Part shown: piece after piece, positions 5,540 to 10,655 of the stretch
How positions within the stretch are numbered: the first letter of the stretch is position 1
Layout of the letters: each line of letters begins with the position of its first letter
Position numbers and translations under genes: made by a program
From: CAYOVG01 sp964407285
GTDB taxonomy: Bacteria; Desulfobacterota; Syntrophobacteria; Syntrophobacterales; Syntrophobacteraceae
Assembly: GCA_964407285.1 (NCBI GenBank)
Contig: CAYOVG010000256.1
Span: 1 to 10,655 of the forward strand
Direction: 5' to 3'
DNA: 10,655 nt
Notes under the pieces: generated by a model
The model's database searches: none
What the model saw: the letters and a program-made list of their open reading frames with translations, nothing else
What the model was told of the DNA's origin: nothing

Positions 5540-7332
5540 TCCTTCAGGCATTGAAAGGGTACTACGACCGGCTTGCGGACGCCGGGACCGAAGGGCTCCC
5601 GAAACTCGGGTTCTCCCGGCAGAAGATCCACTTCTGCCTCTGCCTGGACAGGCGGGGAAACCCGGCGGGGGACGGAGTGCTGGATCTTCGGGACGCTTCC
5701 GGAAGGAAGCCCGTCCCCGTGGACATGATCGTTCCCGAGCCTGCGAAGCGAAGCGGTACCGGGTATGCGCCGAGTTTTCTCTGGGACAATACCGGGTATG
5801 TTCTCGGAGCGGACGGAAAGGGAAAACCGGAGCGGGTCGCCGAAGCCTTCGCGGCGTTCAAAGCGCTGCACAAGACGATCGCGGAAGGCGTCGACGACGA
5901 AGGGTTGGAAGCTGTCGGGCGCTTTCTCGAGAGTTGGAGCCCGGCCGATGCGCCCGGCCTTCGGTACTGGGATGAAATGGCGGGCATGAACGTGGTGTTT
6001 CGCCTGGAGGGCGATCGCTGCTATGTCCACGAGCGTCCGAAGGCGCGCGGCGCCTGGCTTCGCTACCGCGCCGGCAGGACCGGCGGCGAGAGGGGCATGT
6101 GCCTGGTAACGGGTGAGGAAGGTCCTGTCGGGAGGGTGCATGCGGCCATAAAGGGGGTGGCGGGCGCGCAATCGAGCGGAGCGGCCCTCATATCGTTCAA
6201 CCTGGACGCATTCAAGTCGTACGGCAAGGACCAGAACTACAACGCGCCGGTCGGCGAGAGCGCCGTGTTCGCCTACACAACCGGGCTCAACTGGCTCCTG
6301 CGGAACGGGAGCCGGCAGCGGCTCGGGATCGGGGACGCCACCGTGGTCTTCTGGGCCGAGCGGGGGAGCGCGGCGGAGAATCTTCTGGCGATGCTCCTGG
6401 GCGGGGCGGCGGCTGAAGAAGATGGCGGCGGTGATAATCCGGAAGCCGCCGAGGACCTTCGGATCATTCTCGAAGCGGCCCGTTGCGGACGCATTCAGGA
6501 TGTGGTGAAGGAACCCGACGCGCCTTTTTACATCCTGGGCCTTTCGCCGAACGCTTCAAGGCTTTCCGCGCGCTTCTGCCACATGGGCTCCGTCGGGGAG
6601 GTCCTGGCGAATGTTGCCGCGCACCTGCGGGATATGGAAATCGTGAAGAGCTTCCCAAACGATCCTTCCTATCCCTCCGTGCGGCGACTGCTGAGGGAGA
6701 CGGCCCCCCAGGGGAAGAGGGAAAACGAGTCTCCTCTCCTGGCGGGAGCGTTTGCCCGTTCAGTGCTGACAGGCGCGCCCTATCCGGCAAACCTTCTTCC
6801 ATCGATCCTGATGCGCATCCGCGCGGACCTGACGATCAACTACCCGAGGGCCGCTCTCATCAAAGCATGCCTCGTGCGTAACCACAGTCACAAGGAGATT
6901 ACCGTGAGCCTCGATAAGGAGAACACCAACACCGGATACAGGCTGGGCCGGCTCTTCGCCGTGCTCGAGAGGATTCAAAAAGAGGCCGTCCCGGGAATCA
7001 ACTCCACGATCAGGGACAAGTACTACGGCTCGGCCGCGGCGACACCCAGGAACATCTTCCCCATGCTGATAAGCCTCGGCCTGCAACATCTCGGCAAACT
7101 CCGCCGCGACGGCGAGAAACGCGGGTTTGCCGGTTCGTACGATTTGAAGATCGAGGAGATCCTTGCTCCTCTGCCCGGCAGTTCGTTTCCCGCCTTCCTG
7201 GACCCGGAGAACCAGGGGCTGTTCGCACTCGGGTACTACCACCAGCGCCAGGATCTGTACACCGCAAAATCGGACAAGAAGCCGCAATCCATGGATGGTT
7301 CGCACACTTCGGATCGCAAGGAGGAGGAATAG
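5536..7332 (+). CDS. cas8c: type I-C Cas8c (Csd1), Cascade large subunit
   Basis: This encodes the 598-residue large subunit that recognises the PAM and helps recruit Cas3; the length is normal for the family. Recognisable Csd1 blocks are FLWDNTGYVLG (81-91), CLVTGEEGP (189-197), AQSSGAALISFN (211-222) and FAYTTGLNWLL (245-255). An Ala/Glu/Gly-rich stretch (about 289-303) is probably a loop. AAGGAG (5523-5528) lies 7 nt before the start, inside the end of cas5c. The last codons (RKEEE) double as the AAGGAGGAGGA ribosome binding site for cas7c. The 3' part from 6904 also encodes the small subunit Cas11c through an internal start. Confidence 0.95.
   Translation: MILQALKGYYDRLADAGTEGLPKLGFSRQKIHFCLCLDRRGNPAGDGVLDLRDASGRKPVPVDMIVPEPAKRSGTGYAPSFLWDNTGYVLGADGKGKPERVAEAFAAFKALHKTIAEGVDDEGLEAVGRFLESWSPADAPGLRYWDEMAGMNVVFRLEGDRCYVHERPKARGAWLRYRAGRTGGERGMCLVTGEEGPVGRVHAAIKGVAGAQSSGAALISFNLDAFKSYGKDQNYNAPVGESAVFAYTTGLNWLLRNGSRQRLGIGDATVVFWAERGSAAENLLAMLLGGAAAEEDGGGDNPEAAEDLRIILEAARCGRIQDVVKEPDAPFYILGLSPNASRLSARFCHMGSVGEVLANVAAHLRDMEIVKSFPNDPSYPSVRRLLRETAPQGKRENESPLLAGAFARSVLTGAPYPANLLPSILMRIRADLTINYPRAALIKACLVRNHSHKEITVSLDKENTNTGYRLGRLFAVLERIQKEAVPGINSTIRDKYYGSAAATPRNIFPMLISLGLQHLGKLRRDGEKRGFAGSYDLKIEEILAPLPGSSFPAFLDPENQGLFALGYYHQRQDLYTAKSDKKPQSMDGSHTSDRKEEE
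6904..7332 (+). CDS. cas11c: Cas11c small subunit from an internal start in cas8c
   Basis: An in-frame GTG at codon 457 of cas8c is preceded by AAGGAG (6892-6897) with a 6-nt spacer. Translation from it gives 142 residues beginning MSLDKENTNTGYRLGRLFAV and sharing the cas8c stop. Type I-C systems such as that of Desulfovibrio vulgaris are known to make the Cascade small subunit Cas11c this way, from the 3' end of cas8c. Here the signal is a near-ideal ribosome binding site in the expected region. The codons K-E-I-T before the GTG carry the signal within cas8c. The product should line the Cascade belly and stabilise the non-target strand. The start is inferred from sequence and would be missed by ordinary gene callers. 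Confidence 0.8.
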   Translation: MSLDKENTNTGYRLGRLFAVLERIQKEAVPGINSTIRDKYYGSAAATPRNIFPMLISLGLQHLGKLRRDGEKRGFAGSYDLKIEEILAPLPGSSFPAFLDPENQGLFALGYYHQRQDLYTAKSDKKPQSMDGSHTSDRKEEE

Positions 7333-7335
7333 CAC

Positions 7336-8211
7336 ATGGCCGCTCACATCACCAATCGGTATGAATTCGTTTACATCTTCGACGTGGAAAACGGGAATCC
7401 GAACGGCGACCCCGACGCCGGCAACATGCCTCGCGTGGACCCGGAAACGAACCACGGCCTCGTCACGGATGTGTGCCTGAAGCGCAAGATCAGAAACTAT
7501 GTGGAGGTGTCGCGGGGTGGCGATCCCCCCTTCGAGATCTACATCAAGGAGAAGGCCGTCCTCAATCGCTTGAATGAGCGCGCCTACCTCGAGAATCCCG
7601 ATGTGGAGCGACCCGCCGCGAAAAAGCTTCCCAAGAAGGTCGAGGATGCGCACCGCATAACCCGCTGGATGTGCGCCAATTTCTACGATATACGCACGTT
7701 CGGGGCCGTCATGACCACGGAGGTGAACTGCGGCCAGGTGCGCGGACCGGTACAGATGAACCTGGCGCGGAGCATCGACCCGATCGTTCCGCTGGAGCTG
7801 TCCATAACGCGAATGGCCGTCACGAACGAACGCGACCTGGAAAAGGAGCGCACGATGGGCCGGAAGCACATCGTGCCCTATGCCTGCTATCGGGCGGAAG
7901 GGTACGTGTCGGCGAAACTGGCCGAGCAGACCGGCTTTTCGGAAGACGACCTGGCGCTCCTGTGGGAATCGCTGGCCAATATGTTCGACCACGACCATTC
8001 GGCGGCGAGAGGCAAGATGAACGCCAGGGGCCTTTTTGTCTTCAAGCACGAGAGCGCCTTGGGAAACGCCCCCGCTCACAAGCTCTTCAGCCTGGTTGCC
8101 GTGGATCGCCACGCGGACGACGGCAGGCCGGTGCGGGCGTTCTCCGACTACCGGGTGAGCGTCGACCGTGATGCCGCGCCTCCGGGCGTCACCCTGATGG
8201 AGATGATATAA
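7336..8211 (+). CDS. cas7c: type I-C Cas7c (Csd2), Cascade backbone subunit
   Basis: This encodes the 291-residue RAMP-fold protein that polymerises along the crRNA spacer. Family hallmarks are NGNPNGDPDAGNMPRVDP (19-36), VTDVCLKRKIRNYV (43-56), RTFGAVMT (120-127), CGQVRGPVQMNLARSIDPI (132-150) and MGRKHIVPYACYR (174-186). The length is typical. The start lies 3 nt after the cas8c stop, with a strong AAGGAGGAGGA just upstream. cas4 follows after 3 nt. No truncation or unusual insertion is visible. Confidence 0.97.
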   Translation: MAAHITNRYEFVYIFDVENGNPNGDPDAGNMPRVDPETNHGLVTDVCLKRKIRNYVEVSRGGDPPFEIYIKEKAVLNRLNERAYLENPDVERPAAKKLPKKVEDAHRITRWMCANFYDIRTFGAVMTTEVNCGQVRGPVQMNLARSIDPIVPLELSITRMAVTNERDLEKERTMGRKHIVPYACYRAEGYVSAKLAEQTGFSEDDLALLWESLANMFDHDHSAARGKMNARGLFVFKHESALGNAPAHKLFSLVAVDRHADDGRPVRAFSDYRVSVDRDAAPPGVTLMEMI

Positions 8212-8214
8212 GCC

Positions 8215-8913
8215 ATGTATTCGGAAGACGATCTTCTTCCTCTTTCCGCCCTCCAGCATCTGCTTTTCTGCGAACGGCAGTGCGCGCTCATCCATATCGA
8301 GGGGGTGTGGATGGAAAACCGGCTCACGGCGGAGGGGCGCGTGCTTCACGAGCGAGTCCACAATCCGGGGGCCGAACGAAGGCATCGGGTGCGGGTGGAG
8401 TTCTCGCTCGCGCTTCGTTCGCTTCGGCTCGGGTTGGCGGGACAGGCGGATGTTGTCGAGTTCCACGCGAGCGGCGGCGATGAGGAGCGGCAGGAACGGG
8501 CGGACGGCGCGGGGAAGGCCCGCGAACTCCCGTATCCCGTGGAGTATAAGCGGGGCAAGCCCAAGCAGGACCGGTCCGATCTGGTGCAGTTGTGCGCCCA
8601 GGCGATGTGTCTCGAGGAAATGGTCGGGGTGGACGTGCCCGAAGGCGCGCTGTTTTACGGGCGCGAACGCAGACGCACGAAGGTCCTCTTTTCGGAAGAT
8701 CTTCGGGAGGACACGCGCAATGCCGCGCGGAGGTTGCACGAACTCGTGGCGTCGGGCATTACCCCGCCTCCCGATTACGGGAAAAAGTGCCGGGCCTGCT
8801 CACTCCGGGATGCGTGCCTGCCGCGTCCGTGTTCCGGCGGGTCGCCGGTCGCGCGTTACATGGCCGAGGTTATGGACGACGCTATTGGGAACGCTCGGGA
8901 GGAGGGATCATGA
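8215..8913 (+). CDS. cas4: Cas4, RecB-family Fe-S nuclease of the adaptation module
   Basis: This encodes 232 residues. Cas4 trims prespacers and helps select the PAM before Cas1-Cas2 integration. The RecB-type nuclease residues are visible: H45 in RVLHERV, D78 in GQADVVEF, and E110 and K112 in PVEYKRGK. The Fe-S cluster ligands are C19 (LLFCERQC) and C192-x2-C195-x5-C201 near the C-terminus. A charged stretch (about 85-103) between D78 and E110 is probably a variable loop. The start lies 3 nt after cas7c and has only a weak GGAG upstream. The stop overlaps cas1 as ATGA. Confidence 0.95.
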   Translation: MYSEDDLLPLSALQHLLFCERQCALIHIEGVWMENRLTAEGRVLHERVHNPGAERRHRVRVEFSLALRSLRLGLAGQADVVEFHASGGDEERQERADGAGKARELPYPVEYKRGKPKQDRSDLVQLCAQAMCLEEMVGVDVPEGALFYGRERRRTKVLFSEDLREDTRNAARRLHELVASGITPPPDYGKKCRACSLRDACLPRPCSGGSPVARYMAEVMDDAIGNAREEGS

Positions 8914-9938
8914 AAAAACATGGAAACACCCTCTACGTGACGATCCAGGGGACTTACCTGTCGAAGAACGGGGAGACCGTCGATGTGTTGCAGGACAATT
9001 CTTCGCTGTTGAGGGTCCCTCTCCACACTCTTGACTCGATAGTCTGTTTCGGACAGGTATCGGTGAGTCCGTTCCTCATGGGCGCATGTGCGGAGCGTGA
9101 CGTGGCCGTGAGTTTCCTGACGGAAAACGGGAGGTTTCTTGCCTGTGTCCGGGGCCCGGTTTCCGGGAATGTGCTTCTGAGACGCGAGCAGTACCGTCGC
9201 GCCGACGACCTGAAAAGCTCCGCGGAAATGGCCGGGTCGTTTCTGGCGGGCAAGATCGCAAATTCGAGGAGCATTTTGCGCCGTGCGGCCCGTGACCACC
9301 CCGACCGCATGAATGCGGATGCGGTGAGTGAAGCCGCCGACCGACTCACCGGATGTCTGCGGCAAATGCGAGGGGTCGCGCTGGACGGGTTGCGGGGCAT
9401 CGAAGGAGATGCGTCCCGTCATTACTTCGGGGTCTTCGGCGAACTGATCACCAGGGACAGGGACGAGTTTCCGTTCAAGGTCCGGTCGCGGCGTCCGCCG
9501 CTCGACAGGGTCAACTGCCTGATTTCTTTTCTGTATACCATTCTCTGCCACGATTGCCGTTCGGCCCTGGAGTCGGTCGGGCTGGACCCGCAGGTGGGAT
9601 TTCTGCATCGGGACAGGCCGGGGAGGCCCAGTCTCGCCCTGGATCTGATGGAGGAGTTTCGCGCCTTCATCTGCGACCGCCTCGCGTTGTCGCTCATTAA
9701 CCTGGGACAGGTGAAGCCCGGCGGGTTTCGTTTTTCGGGTTCGGGAGCCGTGCTTATGGACGATGTGACGCGCAAAGCGGTTCTTGTCGCATACCAGAAA
9801 CGAAAGCAGGACGTGGTGGAGCATCCGTTCATGAAGGAGAAGATGCCGATAGGCTTGCTTTTCCACGTGCAGGCGGCCCTCCTTGCGCGGCGCCTGCGTG
9901 GCGACCTGGACGGATATCCGGCGTTCATAATCAAATGA
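8910..9938 (+). CDS. cas1: Cas1 integrase, type I-C
   Basis: This encodes the 342-residue metal-dependent integrase that inserts spacers at the leader end of the array. The catalytic triad is intact: E165 (GIEGDASRHYF), H233 (VGFLHRDRPGRPS) and D245 (LALDLMEEFR). I chose ATG 8910 because it overlaps the cas4 stop, follows a GGAGGAGGG ribosome site (8898-8906), and gives the usual N-terminus (NTLYVTIQGTYLSKNGE). The frame is open further upstream, but that sequence is the cas4 shadow. A 65-bp gap separates it from cas2, unlike the tight upstream junctions. Confidence 0.97.
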   Translation: MKKHGNTLYVTIQGTYLSKNGETVDVLQDNSSLLRVPLHTLDSIVCFGQVSVSPFLMGACAERDVAVSFLTENGRFLACVRGPVSGNVLLRREQYRRADDLKSSAEMAGSFLAGKIANSRSILRRAARDHPDRMNADAVSEAADRLTGCLRQMRGVALDGLRGIEGDASRHYFGVFGELITRDRDEFPFKVRSRRPPLDRVNCLISFLYTILCHDCRSALESVGLDPQVGFLHRDRPGRPSLALDLMEEFRAFICDRLALSLINLGQVKPGGFRFSGSGAVLMDDVTRKAVLVAYQKRKQDVVEHPFMKEKMPIGLLFHVQAALLARRLRGDLDGYPAFIIK

Positions 9939-9951
9939 CGGAGTGAAGGAA

Positions 9952-9996
9952 TGGATGGAGAAGGAGTGGAAGGAGTAGGGATGGAAGGAGTAGGAA
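9952..9996 (+). repeat. purine-rich 15-bp tandem repeat between cas1 and cas2
   Basis: Two adjacent 15-bp units, TGGAAGGAGTAGGGA (9967-9981) and TGGAAGGAGTAGGAA (9982-9996), are preceded by a degenerate third unit (9952-9966). The whole cas1-cas2 gap is almost pure purine and offers several Shine-Dalgarno-like GGAG motifs. A 22-codon frame starting at ATG 9951 has a GGAG/GAAGGA upstream. It reads through all units and stops at 10019, inside cas2. It could be a coupling leader peptide, but this is unproven. Confidence 0.7.
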
Positions 9997-10003
9997 TAGC
10001 AAT

Positions 10004-10294
10004 ATGTTTGTGCTCGTGAGTTACGATGTGGCCACAACCGACAGGGAAGGGCGGGCGCGGCTGCGCAGAGTGGCGAAGATGTGCGGCAACTATGGGCAGA
10101 GAGTACAGTTCTCGGTTTTCGAATGCATTGTGGACCCCGCCCGGTGGGTGGCCTTTCGCGGCAAGCTCGTCGATCTGATAGACCCCGAGCAGGATAGTCT
10201 GCGGTTCTACTTTTTGGGGTCGAACTGGCGTGGCCGGGTGGAGCACGTGGGGGCCAAGCCGGGCATCGATCAGGAAGGCCCCCTGGTGCTGTGA
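10004..10294 (+). CDS. cas2: Cas2, adaptation subunit, type I-C
   Basis: This encodes a 96-residue ferredoxin-fold protein that dimerises between two Cas1 dimers and acts as a ruler for spacer integration. The family start is clear: FVLVSYDV, with the conserved aspartate at D8. It is followed by RRVAKMCGNYGQRVQFSVFE (21-40) and DSLRFYFLGSNW (64-75), and the ending RVEHVGAKPG (77-86) is typical of type I-C Cas2. The nearest Shine-Dalgarno-like motif is TAGGAA, 7-8 nt upstream, at the end of the tandem repeats. It is the last cas gene, and the array leader follows directly. Confidence 0.97.
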   Translation: MFVLVSYDVATTDREGRARLRRVAKMCGNYGQRVQFSVFECIVDPARWVAFRGKLVDLIDPEQDSLRFYFLGSNWRGRVEHVGAKPGIDQEGPLVL

Positions 10295-10440
10295 TCTTCC
10301 GGTACTTTGGTCTGCCGGAGTCGTCACGCTCCGGTGTCGCGACCCGCTGGTGTCCCGTGGGCCGACGATGTCCCCGCGAACCCCAAGCTGCCGCCGATTT
10401 GCCGGGAGGTTCGCGGCTGATGGAAGTAAAGGAAATTACA

Positions 10441-10470
10441 GCATAAGCTGCAAGATGCGAGGGCTTATGC
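10441..10470. repeat. leader inverted repeat, 8-bp arms
   Basis: GCATAAGC (10441-10448) and GCTTATGC (10463-10470) are perfect reverse complements, separated by 14 nt. The repeat abuts the larger palindrome that follows. The left arm lies where the upstream copy of the leader duplication has seven extra bases (ATAAGCT) compared with the downstream copy. Confidence 0.7.
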
Positions 10471-10540
10471 CGTCCCTTGCGCCTTTGGGTTGCCGGGCTT
10501 CGCGGCAAATCGCCCGGAAAACCTTACAGCGCAAGGGATG
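10471..10540. repeat. long nested palindrome next to the CRISPR array
   Basis: The outer arms CGTCCCTTGCGC (10471-10482) and GCGCAAGGGATG (10529-10540) pair over 12 bp with one G-T. Inside, GGTT (10488-10491) pairs with AACC (10520-10523) and CCGGGC (10493-10498) with GCCCGG (10512-10517). The structure ends 11 bp before the first repeat. It could form a cruciform or an RNA hairpin, or reflect a protein-binding site. A competing 10-bp pairing exists between 10395-10404 and 10503-10512. Confidence 0.7.
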
Positions 10541-10551
10541 AGGTAGTAACT

Positions 10552-10655
10552 GTCGCTCCCCGTGCGGGAGCGTGGCTTGAAACGGTGTATCGGCGATGGT
10601 GCTCCACCGAATGGCCGGTCGCTCCCCGTGCGGGAGCGTGGCTTGAAACTCACAG
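10552..10655 (+). CRISPR. start of type I-C CRISPR array (two repeats, one spacer, cut by window end)
   Basis: Two identical 32-bp repeats lie at 10552-10583 and 10618-10649, separated by a 34-bp spacer (10584-10617). Six bases of a second spacer follow. The repeat begins GTCGCTCCCC and ends GGCTTGAAAC. It carries a 7-bp stem, CGCTCCC/GGGAGCG, with a 5-nt loop. Cutting after the stem, as known for Cas5c, would leave an 11-nt 5' handle (TGGCTTGAAAC). Repeat type and neighbouring genes agree on type I-C. The leader is on the left, so the first spacer here is the most recently acquired. The number of repeats beyond the window is unknown. Confidence 0.97.

Larger units (their letters stand above)
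10295..10551 (+). promoter_or_regulatory. CRISPR leader
   Basis: These 257 bp between cas2 and the first repeat contain no supported gene and should hold the array promoter and the adaptation signals. The leader is not AT-rich, and I see no clear -35/-10 pair and no IHF-type site. It has a CCGGAG/CTCCGG hairpin (10315-10334), two larger inverted repeats near the array (separate entries) and an internal partial duplication. TTGCCGGG...TTCGCGGC occurs at 10399-10417 and 10490-10506. TTACAGC plus a GCAAG...ATG...AGG trail follows each copy (10436 on and 10524 on). The second copy ends a few bases before the first repeat. Confidence 0.75.

Noticed and set aside
6760..8739. Long open frame of 659 codons on the minus strand opposite cas8c, cas7c and cas4
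   Set aside because: It lies antisense to three clearly recognised cas genes, has no recognisable domain, and long antisense frames are expected in high-GC coding DNA.
8592..8909. N-terminal extension of cas1 by 106 residues
   Set aside because: The open frame continues upstream, but it is the out-of-frame reading of cas4. The family N-terminus and a strong ribosome site fit ATG 8910.
2434..10294. A new or hybrid CRISPR subtype
   Set aside because: Gene order, lengths, catalytic motifs and the repeat all fit standard type I-C; nothing is missing, fused or extra within the cassette.
8856..10508. Open frame of 550 codons on the minus strand opposite cas1, cas2 and the leader
   Set aside because: It is a shadow of cas1 and cas2, includes low-complexity Ser/Tyr/Phe-His runs from the purine-rich repeat, and resembles no family.
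10584..10617. GGTG-CTC-CACC self-complementarity inside the first spacer
   Set aside because: A 4-bp stem is easily due to chance. The spacer's target cannot be identified without a database search, and no match to it is apparent in this window.

Overview
The window is high-GC bacterial DNA. It carries a textbook type I-C (Dvulg) CRISPR-Cas locus, preceded by a c-di-GMP receptor gene and two small iron-uptake genes. Paired FeoA proteins, a YcgR-like PilZ protein and a type I-C system with this repeat would fit a deltaproteobacterium (sulfate-reducing, syntrophic or metal-reducing lineage). This is inferred from gene content only; no rRNA or other taxonomic marker is present.

Layout. Positions 1-342 hold no gene I can support, only an imperfect direct repeat and a strong hairpin. 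Positions 343-1119 (minus strand) hold two separate feoA-family genes. Each is preceded by a near-identical 18-bp element, which suggests shared metal-responsive control; no feoB is visible. Positions 1178-1750 are non-coding and rich in GC palindromes and short repeats. From 1790 everything reads on the plus strand: a PilZ-domain gene (to 2437) overlaps cas3 (2434-4692) by 4 bp. After an AT-rich 193-bp gap with a good promoter candidate comes a tight run of cas5c, cas8c, cas7c, cas4 and cas1, joined by 4-bp overlaps or 3-bp gaps. A 65-bp repeat-bearing gap then precedes cas2. A 257-bp leader follows, with long inverted repeats, and the array starts at 10552. Two 32-bp repeats and one 34-bp spacer are visible before the window ends.

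How the parts work together. Cas1, Cas2 and Cas4 acquire spacers into the leader end of the array. Cas5c should cut the array transcript at the repeat hairpin. Cas5c, Cas8c, Cas7c and an internally translated Cas11c form Cascade, which recruits Cas3 to degrade target DNA. Cas11c is not a separate ORF: an AAGGAG and an in-frame GTG inside cas8c give a predicted 142-residue protein. All visible catalytic motifs are intact, so the system looks functional.

I do not see a wholly new system. The points most worth a second look are the translation-coupled pilZ-cas3 junction with its 9-bp repeat encoding a Ser/Gly tract at the Cas3 N-terminus, the shared element upstream of both feoA genes, the duplicated and palindromic leader, and the purine-rich repeats with a possible leader peptide between cas1 and cas2.
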